In this document: positions 7,162 to 15,904 of the stretch, in pieces
How positions within the stretch are numbered: the first letter of the stretch is position 1
Layout of the letters: each line of letters opens with the position of its first letter
Assembly: GCA_015061525.1 (NCBI GenBank)
Contig: SUWK01000023.1
Coordinates: 1 to 32,681 of the forward strand
Direction: 5' to 3'
Origin: Lentisphaerota bacterium
GTDB taxonomy: Bacteria > Verrucomicrobiota > Lentisphaeria > Victivallales > Victivallaceae
Length of the DNA: 32,681 nt
Notes under the pieces: model-generated
What the model saw: the letters and a program-made list of their open reading frames with translations, nothing else
What the model was told of the DNA's origin: nothing
The model's database searches: none
Position numbers and translations under genes: made by a program

Positions 7162-7226
7162 TTGTAATGATGCCCGGTCTGTGGTATAATATGACCGTTG
7201 ATTGTTGCCAAAGGCAACAGGTGGTC
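7162..7226 (+). promoter_or_regulatory. Extended -10 promoter with leader hairpin
   Basis: TTGTAA (7162-7167) and TATAAT (7185-7190) are 17 bases apart, and TGG before the -10 box gives an extended -10. The leader that follows folds: 7203-7209 pairs perfectly with 7213-7219 (TGTTGCC with GGCAACA, three-base loop), and GACC/GGTC (7193-7196 with 7223-7226) closes it. The hairpin ends 20 bases before the GGGAG ribosome site of the gene at 7259. Confidence 0.65.
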
Positions 7227-7258
7227 ACAAAACGGTAAAATATCCGGGAGATGATTCC

Positions 7259-7927
7259 ATGATAGATATAAAATTGAATCGGAGACTTTTCGCAGAAGAG
7301 GAGTTTGATGATCTGGAAAGACTTATGTCCACTTATTCCCTTTGCCAAAGCAAGCGTTCCGGCAAAACATTTCTTATTGCGACCAAATGTAAAAAGCACA
7401 CATGGTGGTACTGCATTTATGCTTTTATCACGCTATTTTGCATCGGTTTTATAATGCTGATCCCGATCAACAAGTGGATTTGTCTTTTGCTCGGGATCGC
7501 TGCCGCATCTGCATTTGTCGGCGGCTTATCTGTTATGCACAGGAACACGCTCAAAAAACTGCAATTTCACCCGTTGATGGTCTTTGATCCGCAAAAAAGA
7601 ATGATATCTTTTTACCGTTTCAAAGATGTTTCCTTTTTCCAAATGTCCGGCAAAGTTCAAAAATTCAACTTCGATGAAATAATGAAAACGCAACTGTTAA
7701 GTTCATTCAAAGTTTTTAATCCGGACGGTAGTGATACATCGTTCCGGATGCGGTGTTTTGCATTGAGTATATTTACCCGAGATGATGCAGGGAATCCGGT
7801 ACAGAATATGATTTTTGCAACTTGTAACGGCTGGGTTATATGCAAAAAAATAGCAAATCTGCTGAAAGACCACGGCAATATTCCTATCGACAGTCAATAT
7901 GGCTCCGGTTTGGATCAGTATCGGTGA
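7259..7927 (+). CDS. Membrane-anchored hypothetical protein
   Basis: This 222-aa protein has about 45 N-terminal cytosolic residues, two closely spaced membrane helices (about 49-70 and 73-92), and a C-terminal soluble domain of about 125 residues. The C-terminal part (LQFHPLMVFDPQKRMISFYRF ...) has a beta-rich look like membrane-attached PH-type domains, but I cannot assign a family. The ATG at 7259 has GGGAG eight bases upstream; upstream in-frame codons fall in the leader hairpin. The stop codon overlaps the start of the next gene (TGATG), so the pair should be translated together. The strong promoter at 7162-7190 drives both. Confidence 0.65.
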   Translation: MIDIKLNRRLFAEEEFDDLERLMSTYSLCQSKRSGKTFLIATKCKKHTWWYCIYAFITLFCIGFIMLIPINKWICLLLGIAAASAFVGGLSVMHRNTLKKLQFHPLMVFDPQKRMISFYRFKDVSFFQMSGKVQKFNFDEIMKTQLLSSFKVFNPDGSDTSFRMRCFALSIFTRDDAGNPVQNMIFATCNGWVICKKIANLLKDHGNIPIDSQYGSGLDQYR

Positions 7928-8217
7928 TGCTGAATAAAGATGAAAAATTTTCTGTAGAAACTTTCGGCAATACAAATGACACAGGTATCAATGGCAGTAA
8001 TATAAGTCGCATCGCAATAGAATACCGTATGAAATGGGATAGCCGTTTCTTCACCGATCATTATACAGATTTGGCATATGTCTACGCTATAAAAAATGGA
8101 AGATGGGAACATTTGCGTTCTGGCATCACAGCAACTGATGATCCGGAACAAAAAATCGTTGATTTTTCCCTTGAGACAATTTTGCCGGCAGCTGTCACAA
8201 TTATCTCTCTGATTTAA
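7927..8217 (+). CDS. Small hypothetical protein coupled to the preceding gene
   Basis: This 96-aa protein starts at an ATG that shares its A with the TGA stop of the upstream gene; the frame is open further upstream, but that would run far inside the neighbour. It is soluble, with residues such as MKWDSRFFTDHYTDLAYVYAIKNGRW suggesting a small mixed fold, and ends in a hydrophobic segment (ETILPAAVTIISLI). No family is recognised. The coupling implies a partner or accessory of the membrane protein. A strong terminator follows 24 bases after the stop. Confidence 0.55.
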   Translation: MLNKDEKFSVETFGNTNDTGINGSNISRIAIEYRMKWDSRFFTDHYTDLAYVYAIKNGRWEHLRSGITATDDPEQKIVDFSLETILPAAVTIISLI

Positions 8218-8241
8218 ACTAAAAATTGTCAATAACTTTTT

Positions 8242-8281
8242 GCCGCTTGGACTCAAAATGTCCAAGCGGCTGTATTATTTT
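8242..8281 (+). terminator. Intrinsic terminator
   Basis: GCCGCTTGGAC (8242-8252) pairs perfectly with GTCCAAGCGGC (8260-8270), eleven bp, followed by TGTATTATTTTAT. It closes the two-gene unit 7259-8217 and separates it from the Sel1-repeat gene. Confidence 0.85.
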
Positions 8282-8366
8282 ATATACATGGTGCAAGAAA
8301 ACAGATTTTTGCGGCAGTAAGTATTACAGAGACATCAGAAAACACAAAAAAAAGGAGATGTTACAA

Positions 8367-9845
8367 ATGAAAAAATTTTTGAGCGTTATTGCAGCCGTTT
8401 TGATGATCTTTACCACTGCGGCAGCAGATAAACTGCCGGAGTACAACTCTCCAGAATGGCACAGTCTACCGGGAATGAAAGAGGTCAGAAGTGCCGCAGA
8501 AAACGGAGATGCAGATGCCCAATACCTGTTGGCTTGCGCCATCATGCAGGCAAAAACCCGTATCTCCGCGCTGGATATGGTCGATCGTGAATGGGAACTG
8601 AAAGCTCTGGCGCAGGGAGTTTCCGTTTTTCACTCTCCAATTTATGGACGCGATCCGGAAAAAGTCACCCGCATACACCGCGACTTTGCGGAAAAAGGTT
8701 TCTATCTCGCCCAGCGCAGCCTGGCTGAACTTCTCATGAATAATAACGATCCGGCTTATCTGGAGTGGTACCGCAAAGCCGCCGAGCAGGGAGATGATCT
8801 TTCACAATACAATCTTGCTCTGGCTTACCTTGAAGGAAGATTCGGCTCTCCGGATGCCGTAAACGGCTTAAAATATCTGGAACTCTCCGCAGCTCAAAAC
8901 AATGCCGGGGCTCTCAAAGATCTCGGAGTTTTCTGGAAAGACGGTGTGGGAGGGAAAGAAGATATTGTCAAAGGTATAAAATACTTGAAACTTGCTGTCG
9001 AAAAAGGCGACACCCCTGCCGCTTTTCTCCTCGGGGAAATCTACTCTGAAGGACGCGGCGTTCCGGTGGATATGGCTCAAGCGGCACACTTCTTCCGCAA
9101 AGCCGCTGAAAAAGAGGAAAAAGTAGCAACCCAAATCATACGGAATGGGGATATGTTCTTTGCCAATGCTCTTGCATGTCGGAGCCGGAATGATCTGACC
9201 GGCTATAAAGAATTACTGAAAGCCGCCGCTTCATACGGACATCGGAAAGCTGCCGTTTTTCTTTTAGCTGAAAAATTTTCAACTGACGATAAACAGCAAT
9301 TGGAACAAGCCATCAAAGAGATGACCCTCATGGCAGAAAAAGGCAATATTTACGCCCAATGTTATCTTGCATTCCACCTCCGCAAAATCAACCGGTTTGA
9401 AGAAGCCGCCGATTGGTACTGCCGTGCCATCGGCAATGGAGAGATCAATACATTCACTTTTTATCCCCGTATGCTGACCGAAAAACTGTCAGACACCCAG
9501 AAAAATTATCTGAAAGGCGTTTTTCTGCTTGCAGATCACTTTGACGATACCAATATGCAATACGTCGCAGAATTTATGCTGTCTCAATATATTTTTCCGG
9601 AAAATGAGGAAAAATTATCCTATTACCGCAATCGTCTGCTCGATAAAAAATACCCGAAATTTATATTCCACACTCTTTGTCAGCAGCTGATATACAGCAA
9701 ACTTTCCGAAGAACAGAAAAATCAGATAATTAAGGATATCAATAACATCAAACCATATTTGCAGCATCGTGCAGAAAATGGCGATCAGGATGCTGCCAGC
9801 CGGTTGCAAACATATTCTGAGATAATGGAAGAAATAAACAAATAA
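8367..9845 (+). CDS. Exported Sel1-repeat (SLR) protein
   Basis: This 492-aa protein is built from Sel1-like repeats, short helix pairs that act as protein-protein scaffolds in bacterial envelopes and signalling. Residues 1-20 (MKKFLSVIAAVLMIFTTAA) are a typical signal peptide, so the protein is probably periplasmic or secreted. The repeats are clearest between about 30 and 260 (AAENGDADAQYLLA, YRKAAEQGDDLSQYNLALAYLEG, AVEKGDTPAAFLLGEIYSEGRG), with weaker copies to about 370 and a final AENGDQDAASRL near the end. The ATG at 8367 is chosen because AAAGGAG ends nine bases upstream and the signal peptide begins there. Its partner cannot be deduced. It appears to be a single-gene unit, behind the terminator at 8242-8281. 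Confidence 0.85.
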   Translation: MKKFLSVIAAVLMIFTTAAADKLPEYNSPEWHSLPGMKEVRSAAENGDADAQYLLACAIMQAKTRISALDMVDREWELKALAQGVSVFHSPIYGRDPEKVTRIHRDFAEKGFYLAQRSLAELLMNNNDPAYLEWYRKAAEQGDDLSQYNLALAYLEGRFGSPDAVNGLKYLELSAAQNNAGALKDLGVFWKDGVGGKEDIVKGIKYLKLAVEKGDTPAAFLLGEIYSEGRGVPVDMAQAAHFFRKAAEKEEKVATQIIRNGDMFFANALACRSRNDLTGYKELLKAAASYGHRKAAVFLLAEKFSTDDKQQLEQAIKEMTLMAEKGNIYAQCYLAFHLRKINRFEEAADWYCRAIGNGEINTFTFYPRMLTEKLSDTQKNYLKGVFLLADHFDDTNMQYVAEFMLSQYIFPENEEKLSYYRNRLLDKKYPKFIFHTLCQQLIYSKLSEEQKNQIIKDINNIKPYLQHRAENGDQDAASRLQTYSEIMEEINK

Positions 9846-10136
9846 ATTTTGTTGATAATGTCCCAAATTTTGTGAAACTCAAGCATGAGGTTATAAACAA
9901 ACATTTCTATTAACGTATAAAAATATCACATAAGTTGTGATTTGTCAACCAAGCCGCCACCGCCGGTTAGATTTTTCACAACAATTGAGACAATACCATT
10001 TTGTTAATAACTTTTCCTTTGACCTGCTGGAAAAGAACCAACAGTAATGATATCTTAAAACGAAGTGATATGATGGTCACGCTCCGGGAACATTTCCCGG
10101 AAAAATATTAATCACCAACAAACAAGGAACCGAACA
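9846..10136. other. Gene-free stretch with a coding remnant and an inverted repeat
   Basis: Bases 9854-9897 translate as DNVPNFVKLKHEVINK and match 20799-20840 (DNIPDFVKLKQELKYP): 29 of 32 bases are identical in the best part, with conservative substitutions, so both look like remnants of one coding sequence. ATCACA (9925-9930) and TGTGAT (9936-9941) form an inverted repeat that could be a binding site. A hairpin CCGGGAA/TTCCCGG lies at 10084-10100 just before the creD ribosome site. No promoter is clear. Confidence 0.4.
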
Positions 10137-11300
10137 ATGGAAGAAAACACACCCCAAGCACCGCAACCGCAAGTATCCCTCTCCGCCGACACTGATTTTT
10201 CACCGCAGACCAAGCGGTGGCTGGGCAAAATCGCCATCATACTCATTGCACTGGTTCTGTTTCAAATTCCTTTATACATGGTTCGCAAACTTAACGGCAA
10301 ACGCCAAAGTCAAGCCCTCGCAGTTCAGTATGAAATCGCTGACAGCTGGGGAAAAGAGCAAACCGTGCAGCTTTCTCCCAAAGCGTTTTCCGAAAATATT
10401 TCTGCTGAAATCACTCCGGAGATCCGTTACCGCGGCATCTATCAGGCGGCGGTCTACACGGCAAAAATCAAAATAACTTCCGAATACAGAGATCTGCCAT
10501 CCGGCACAACCGGAACCATCAATATTTCCGACATCAAAGGCATAATAGATGCTCAAGCTGTCATCAACGGCAAAGACACAAAAATAGATAACGACCTGAA
10601 ATTCGCTCTGCCGCAGGGAGATTCCAAATGCGAGATCCTGCTCACCCTGCGCGGCTGCGGCAAACTTTTGTTCGCTCCCGGCGCACAAACCAGCAGCATT
10701 GCCATTACCGGGAACTGGGAAAGTCCGGGATTTACCGGCGATATTCTGCCGGAAACCAGAGAAATTTCCGCTGGGAAATTTTCCGCGAAATGGAACATCG
10801 GTAAATTCAATACCAACGTGCAGCACGCCGGAGTTGACCTCTGCATTACCGCCGGAAGTTATCAGCAGCTGGAAAGATGTTTCACTTACGCAACATTCTT
10901 CCTCATCGTCTTTTTCTTCACTCTGCTGGCGGCTGAACTCATTACAAAAATCTATATCCATGCGGTACAGTATGTCGTTGCCGCAGGTGCGCCGGTTCTC
11001 TTCTATCTGATGACACTGGCTTTCTCTGAAAGAGCCGGATTCACAGCCGGATACATCATCAGTGCGGCCGTAATCGTAACTATGGTCACGATGTACGCCA
11101 GAATGTTCCTCCGCCGCACTCTGCCCGCGCTGGCTGTCGGCACCATCTTCGCTGCCAGCTATCTGCTCAACTTCATCATCCTGCGTATGGAAGACCTCGC
11201 ACTGATTTCCGGGACAATCGTTCTCGCCATCATACTTGCCACCGTGATGATCCTGACCGGCAAACTCAACTGCAAAACAAGTGACGATAGCACTTTATGA
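10137..11300 (+). CDS. creD: CreD family inner membrane protein
   Basis: This 387-aa protein matches the CreD family, inner membrane proteins of the Cre envelope-stress regulon in enterobacteria, where over-production confers colicin tolerance. One membrane helix lies near residues 31-48, followed by a large periplasmic domain with the family landmarks RGIYQAAVYTAKIKI, SGTTG and NWESPGFTGDILPETREIS, then about five to six C-terminal helices (from about 250) including LAFSERAGFTAGYIISA. It is somewhat shorter than the E. coli protein (about 450 aa). AAGGA lies eight bases before the ATG. The usual creBC two-component genes are absent nearby; instead the stop overlaps sanA by four bases (ATGA). 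The biochemical activity of CreD is not established. Confidence 0.9.
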   Translation: MEENTPQAPQPQVSLSADTDFSPQTKRWLGKIAIILIALVLFQIPLYMVRKLNGKRQSQALAVQYEIADSWGKEQTVQLSPKAFSENISAEITPEIRYRGIYQAAVYTAKIKITSEYRDLPSGTTGTINISDIKGIIDAQAVINGKDTKIDNDLKFALPQGDSKCEILLTLRGCGKLLFAPGAQTSSIAITGNWESPGFTGDILPETREISAGKFSAKWNIGKFNTNVQHAGVDLCITAGSYQQLERCFTYATFFLIVFFFTLLAAELITKIYIHAVQYVVAAGAPVLFYLMTLAFSERAGFTAGYIISAAVIVTMVTMYARMFLRRTLPALAVGTIFAASYLLNFIILRMEDLALISGTIVLAIILATVMILTGKLNCKTSDDSTL

Positions 11301-11938
11301 AAAAATTTCTGAAAATTCTGTTATGGACAAGCGTTTCCGCCGTGATCATCGCGGCGGGAACTGCCCTTTTCATCTGGTACTGCAACTATACGGTCCTGGA
11401 ATGTTCCAAATACTGTACCGGAGATATTGACAAAGTGCCGATCTATGATACTGCTCTGCTGCTTGGCACTGCAAAAACCGCCCGATCCGGAAATCCGAAT
11501 TTGTACTTTTCCGGAAGAATCGACACCGCTGAAAAACTTTTCAAAGCCGGAAAAATCAGACACATCCTCATATCCGGCGACAACAGCCGCAAAGATTACG
11601 ATGAACCGACCGATATGAAAAATGCTCTGCTTGAACGCGGTATTCCGGAAGAAGTGATGACTCTTGATTACGCCGGTTTCCGGACACTGGATTCCGTTGT
11701 GCGGGCAAAAACGGTTTTCGGCAAAGAAAAACTTCTTATCATCACCCAAAATGGTCACGCGGAAAGAGCCGTTTACATCGCCAGGAAAAACGGTATCGAT
11801 GCCGCCGCATTTTACGCTCCGGAACCGATTCAATATCAGTGGCTGGTCAAGCGCAACCGCAAACGGGAGATCCTCGCCCGCATCGCCGCCTGGCTCGATG
11901 TCAATATTCTGCACCGCACTCCGAAGTTTACAAAGTAG
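11297..11938 (+). CDS. sanA: SanA/YdcF family (DUF218) envelope protein
   Basis: This 213-aa protein matches SanA, an inner-membrane-anchored DUF218 protein linked to the envelope barrier and vancomycin exclusion in E. coli. One membrane anchor lies at about residues 7-28, with the rest periplasmic. Conserved motifs are ALLLGTAK (53-60), ISGDN (92-96), YDEPTDMK (101-108) and the signature LDYAGFRTLDSVVRAKTVF (123-141), then IITQNGHAERAVYIA, which retains the His and Glu-Arg of the E. coli version. The start overlaps the creD stop (ATGA), so the two are translationally coupled. The pairing implies a joint envelope-integrity function. No terminator is visible right after the stop. Confidence 0.9.
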   Translation: MKKFLKILLWTSVSAVIIAAGTALFIWYCNYTVLECSKYCTGDIDKVPIYDTALLLGTAKTARSGNPNLYFSGRIDTAEKLFKAGKIRHILISGDNSRKDYDEPTDMKNALLERGIPEEVMTLDYAGFRTLDSVVRAKTVFGKEKLLIITQNGHAERAVYIARKNGIDAAAFYAPEPIQYQWLVKRNRKREILARIAAWLDVNILHRTPKFTK

Positions 11939-12525
11939 CTCTGTTTCCAATATAGGTTGACAACATATTGCGCACACAAGTTGTGGAGGGTGTTACTCTA
12001 TTGAGTTTCTTTGCCAAGCTTTCTTTCTTGCGAAAGAAAAACCCCAGTGAAACTTCTTCCACAGGGGTTTTGCCAAGCTTTTTTCAAAAGCGTCGATCAA
12101 GCACGCCCAACGAGGCGTGCGCGACGATCCGCTTTCTTTGCCAAGCTTTCTTTCTTGCGAAAGAAAGCGGAGAGGGGCGGGACACTGCGTTTCCCTCCCC
12201 TCAAACTCCCCTCCCTCAAGAGCCTTCCCGTGACTGTTGCGGGTCATTGGGTTCTTCCATTAAGTTATTGCGCCTGCGCTCCCGGGGCGAGTGCCGTCGG
12301 CACTCTTTCCGGTCGCTCGCGGCTTATTGCTCGTCCTCCGCTCATCCTCGCAACTTTTGTTGCGTCGGCTTTGCTCGCATGTAAATGCTCGCAAAGTTCA
12401 TTCGCATGCGGACTGCGCGCTCGGCGGCAACCGCCTCGCACCCGTGTGTTGAACGTACCACGGAGGGCATCAACCAATATCGGGAACAGAGCTTACACAG
12501 TAAACCGCTGCGTACCGGATGTTAT
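11939..12525. repeat. Gene-free repeat-rich region
   Basis: A perfect 34-bp direct repeat occurs at 12006-12039 and 12133-12166; each copy has a hairpin (CTTTCTTT/AAAGAAAG around CTTGCG). A partial third copy at 12068-12084 keeps the TTTTGCCAAGCTTTT core. Between them lie two more hairpins: ACCCC/GGGGT near 12040-12068, and GCACGCC/GGCGTGC (12101-12120), extended by CGTCG/CGACG. From about 12170 the DNA is C-rich, then from 12260 it becomes GC-rich and full of CTCG/GCTC words. Open frames exist on both strands but show no protein character and mostly read through the repeats, so none is called. It separates the convergent sanA and glycosidase genes. Confidence 0.75.
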
Positions 12526-12572
12526 CAATAAAATATGCGCCGCTTCCACTATCTGATGATGGCAGCGGCGCA
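12526..12572 (-). terminator. Terminator of the 1044-aa glycosidase-like gene
   Basis: TGCGCCGCT (12536-12544) pairs with AGCGGCGCA (12564-12572), nine bp, with an inner CCA/TGG pair. Read on minus, the stem is followed by TATTTTATTG (plus 12526-12535). It lies 15 bases after the stop codon. Confidence 0.7.
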
Positions 12573-12586
12573 GACTGTTGTACGAC

Positions 12587-15500
12587 TTAAATCGCCAGAA
12601 CGGTTTCAGTAGAGTCTTTGAAACTCACCCGGTAGTTTTCAATAACTCCGCTCTTGTGACGAACCGTGATCTCCGACGGAGAATTACCGTACAGTTTGAC
12701 ATGATCACCGTCAATGACCTCCACATGGATAGCGACCGGAGTTTCGATCACCGCACTTTCCGTAATGGTGAATATTTTCGCCTGACGCTCAATAATGTCA
12801 GTTTCAAAGCTCATTTTCGGCACCACGACCGTAACCTTTTTGGCGTTGCCGGCTCTCGTCCAGTCGGTATTGAGCAGCATCAGCCGCTTGACCGCTGCAG
12901 ACTCATCCCACATGTTCCAGAAAACCTCTCCGGATGGATCGATGACCCGGCACTCCGGCTGATTTTCTTCTGCAAGCTTGGCAACCAGCCGTGCCATCAC
13001 CTTCTGCAGCTCCTCGTGACCGAAGTATGCGTAAGCAGTCAGCAGATAGACAACACCTTTGCCGTAACGGTGGCGGACGACCAGCGGAAGTTTTTTCGCA
13101 GAATCCCAGATAAACGGTTCCGCTCCGGCAAGCTCAATATCCGCCAGACGGCATTCGCCATCCTCGGCAGGATTTTTACTGGGAATGGCAGACAAACTGA
13201 CTTCCGGATAGGTGTTCCGGTCGGCGGCATTCCAATCACCGCTGAAAAGCTCCCCTGCCCCCTTGACTTTCACACCGCAAAATTCACTCAAATCTCCATC
13301 GTTCCACAAGGCAAGATCTTTCATATCCCGCAGGAAATCGCGTTTCACATGAGTGCTGAACTGGGTAAGGCCGATCAGCAGCGTACCGCCATCGCGAACG
13401 AACTCGCGCAGTTTGTCGTAATCTTCCGCGATCATGGTGTTCCAGCCCATATGGAGCAGAAGTGAATACTGTTTCAGATAATCCGCCTGTGCCTCGGTGG
13501 GAACTTCATCAAAGTCGCCGTATGGAGTTCCGGAAAAGAAGAATCTGCGTTTGCTGAAATCCTGCCGCAGCGGCTGGGTGCTGGCTCCGGGCATCAGCAC
13601 ATCAAGCACCTGACGGCATTTTTCCACCTGATTGTGTCCCCATTCCGGGGCGTTGTTGCCGAAAAGTCCCCAGACCGAGTAATCCGGAGTCTGTTCCACA
13701 TCACAGATAAAACCGTTGAACGGAGCAGCATACCGCCCCTCAACGAAAGCGATTTTACGGACAACTTTGCCTTTACGCGGATGAGTTTTGACAAATTTGA
13801 AAAACTCCCGGGTCATATCCCGTTTTCCTTTGGTCAACGCATCATCCCACGCCTGACGCTCCTCTTTGAAGAGGTTGAATAGACAATCTTCCTCGTAGAT
13901 CATATTCGCCCCCATCATCCACGGCTGGAAGATGGAAAGGTAGTACTGCCCGAGGTGGTTTTCATGGTACGGCTGATAGGGGTGCTGAATGGCGATATGC
14001 ACTCCCCACTCACCGTCACGGAAAACTTCCGCCGCCGGACGTGCCTGACTGCACAAATGCTGGGTATGCGGAACCATGGTTTCTGTACGGATGAAGTCCG
14101 CTCCTGCCATGTAGCAGTAACGGTGTCCGCCGGAAGCATCACCGAAAGCTGCCCGGGGGGCGGCTTTATGGGCGCGGTCAACTTCAAGTTTCAACCGTTT
14201 CAGACAGTTTTCCATCGCCATTTTCATATCGGTGGACTCCCAACCGGGCTGCGGATCAAAGGCATAGACCGCTCCGGGCCATTCGTGGGCGCCGACACTG
14301 TGCAGCATATTTCCGGCGGCAGTGACCAATGCACTGGGACGGGAATCGATCTTATTGGTAAAATCAGCCGGAGCAAGCAGATCAGTGGTCTGCCGGTTAT
14401 CAAAGTCGGTGGCAGCTTCCACATGGATCTTATGAGTCCGGCAGAAATTACCCCATCTTTCCAAAAGTTTTTCATCGACCATATCATATTGACCGCCGTT
14501 TGCCTCGGAGATCAGGAACGAGCGGAACACCACGATGTTGCCAAGCTGCGTGCGCCAGGTGTAATCCAATATCCAGTCCATAGTACCGCTGTGATCGTGG
14601 GGGACGGTGGTCATATCAAAACCGACGGTAACTTCGGGAGTTTCATTGGCAAGGGCGTAAACTTCCGGAATGACACCGCAGGAGTTTCCGGCGGTGAACG
14701 GAACATTTTTTCCGGCTTCACTCAAAACAAAACGGAACTCGTTCCAACCTGGAACCAAAGTCAATTCACAGCTGTTTCCGGGATATTTGACCGTCACATG
14801 ATCCGGTTTCACTGCGAAAATACGCCCGATCTGCTCTTCTCCGGTCAATGCCCACTGCGGCAGGGAAAACTGCAGATGAGCGTATTCACTCTGCTGCAGA
14901 ACAAGGCGGTTTACCAGAAAACAGTAGCGTTCATGTCCGTTTTCCAATTCAAACTTATGTTTTCCGGGAGCTGCTTTGAAACGCAGCCAGAGATCTTCAA
15001 GCAGCTGCATAAAAACATCATGATGCCGGTAGAATCTGGTGTTTTCTGCAACCAGTTCCCCGTCGCAGTAAAGCCGGATGGGGAAGTAATCCGCCGCCTG
15101 TTTTTCATCACCGGGAGTATATTCCGGAGCAACCATACAAACGACATGCAAAAGTTGTTCAGAAAAATCAGCCTTTGATTCCGGAACTGTAAATTCAAAG
15201 CTCATTTTCTCCCCGGGAGCGATCCACGCGGTACGCATCCGCGCCCAGTCACGCACCGGAACAGAACCGCTCAAATCATCCGCTTCCAGAATACTCTGCC
15301 CCGGTTTGGCTTGCGGCTGGAACCAGTAATAACCGGTACGGGTAACGATCACATGACAGCCGAGATATTTGGGACCGACCGGAAATTCGATACGTCCTTT
15401 GTTCAAAATATCCGCCGCAGTAAAATCAAAATTGCCGGAAAAAGTTTTCAAATGGAACACCGCATTTTCTTCAACATCGGCAGTTATCCGCACGCCCGCC

Positions 15501-15721
15501 ATTCCCCTGCGGGTGGTACTTTGCCAGCGCGGTTCCGGCAGGCGGGTTTCCCGGGCACAGTGCCCCGGACCGAACCAGATGACCGGATAATCCAGTTGAT
15601 ATGTTCCGGTGATGCTGCCGTTTTCGCACTCAAGAGAACCATCCCAATGGTAAAACGGATGGTAATGACGGCGGGAATAAAGATACTGGTAACCCCAGTC
15701 AATCCTGAAATCTATCTGCAT
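12587..15721 (-). CDS. Large glycoside-hydrolase-like protein, cytoplasmic
   Basis: This 1044-aa protein looks like a multi-domain glycosidase, but I cannot place it in a numbered family. The first 380 or so residues appear beta-rich (accessory or carbohydrate-binding). The middle resembles a TIM barrel (WILDYTWRTQLGNIVVFRSFL..., GADFIRTETMVPH, MMGANMIYEEDC). It is followed by a region like the GH42 beta-galactosidase trimerisation fold (DYDKLREFVRDGGTLLIGLTQF) and a C-terminal beta domain. The start is put at 15721, where AAGGAG lies nine bases upstream; an upstream in-frame start at 15793 would add 24 residues and lacks a ribosome site. There is no signal peptide, so it should act on imported oligosaccharides. 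It is divergent from the three-gene operon that starts at 15905, with 183 bp of shared control region. Confidence 0.6.
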   Translation of the reverse strand: MQIDFRIDWGYQYLYSRRHYHPFYHWDGSLECENGSITGTYQLDYPVIWFGPGHCARETRLPEPRWQSTTRRGMAGVRITADVEENAVFHLKTFSGNFDFTAADILNKGRIEFPVGPKYLGCHVIVTRTGYYWFQPQAKPGQSILEADDLSGSVPVRDWARMRTAWIAPGEKMSFEFTVPESKADFSEQLLHVVCMVAPEYTPGDEKQAADYFPIRLYCDGELVAENTRFYRHHDVFMQLLEDLWLRFKAAPGKHKFELENGHERYCFLVNRLVLQQSEYAHLQFSLPQWALTGEEQIGRIFAVKPDHVTVKYPGNSCELTLVPGWNEFRFVLSEAGKNVPFTAGNSCGVIPEVYALANETPEVTVGFDMTTVPHDHSGTMDWILDYTWRTQLGNIVVFRSFLISEANGGQYDMVDEKLLERWGNFCRTHKIHVEAATDFDNRQTTDLLAPADFTNKIDSRPSALVTAAGNMLHSVGAHEWPGAVYAFDPQPGWESTDMKMAMENCLKRLKLEVDRAHKAAPRAAFGDASGGHRYCYMAGADFIRTETMVPHTQHLCSQARPAAEVFRDGEWGVHIAIQHPYQPYHENHLGQYYLSIFQPWMMGANMIYEEDCLFNLFKEERQAWDDALTKGKRDMTREFFKFVKTHPRKGKVVRKIAFVEGRYAAPFNGFICDVEQTPDYSVWGLFGNNAPEWGHNQVEKCRQVLDVLMPGASTQPLRQDFSKRRFFFSGTPYGDFDEVPTEAQADYLKQYSLLLHMGWNTMIAEDYDKLREFVRDGGTLLIGLTQFSTHVKRDFLRDMKDLALWNDGDLSEFCGVKVKGAGELFSGDWNAADRNTYPEVSLSAIPSKNPAEDGECRLADIELAGAEPFIWDSAKKLPLVVRHRYGKGVVYLLTAYAYFGHEELQKVMARLVAKLAEENQPECRVIDPSGEVFWNMWDESAAVKRLMLLNTDWTRAGNAKKVTVVVPKMSFETDIIERQAKIFTITESAVIETPVAIHVEVIDGDHVKLYGNSPSEITVRHKSGVIENYRVSFKDSTETVLAI

Positions 15722-15765
15722 ACAAAAAAACTCCTTGTTGTCTGCTTGTATCACTGCTTGCACAT

Positions 15766-15793
15766 ACTTTACAGCCAAAAAAATTTTTTTCAA
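15766..15793 (-). promoter_or_regulatory. Candidate promoter for the divergent glycosidase gene
   Basis: On minus, TTGAAA (15788-15793) and TAAAGT (15766-15771) are 16 bases apart, separated by a long A/T run. Downstream, CTGCTTG occurs twice in direct orientation (15742-15748 and 15754-15760, 12-base period), which could be a regulator site. The -10 match is only moderate. Confidence 0.3.
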
Positions 15794-15825
15794 CTTTTTT
15801 GTGCGGAAAAATTCATTTTTCCCGG

Positions 15826-15884
15826 TTGCATTTCATTTCCGAGGTGTTACATTATACAGTAATCACTGTACTGTCATTAACTGT
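15826..15884 (+). promoter_or_regulatory. Promoter and operator-like cluster for the deacetylase-like operon
   Basis: TTGCAT (15826-15831) and TACATT (15848-15853) are 16 bases apart, and TGT before the -10 gives an extended form. Directly downstream, TACAGT-AATC-ACTGTA (15855-15870) is a palindrome with six-base arms, and further ACTGT copies lie at 15870 and 15880. The cluster sits over the expected start point, where a repressor of the divergent locus could bind. Confidence 0.45.
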
Positions 15885-15904
15885 AAAATAAGGTCATTCA
15901 CAAA

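Noticed and set aside
10084-10100. Terminator before creD
   Set aside because: The hairpin is followed by A-rich rather than T-rich sequence on plus, and on minus it lies on the wrong side of the T-run.
11993-12477. Frames on both strands in the repeat-rich gap
   Set aside because: They are arginine- and serine-rich translations of hairpins and GC-rich words without domains.
14000-15178. Long open frames antisense to the large glycosidase genes
   Set aside because: They are a by-product of codon use in the real genes on the other strand; they lack ribosome sites and domains. The same applies to the long frame at 27197-28933.
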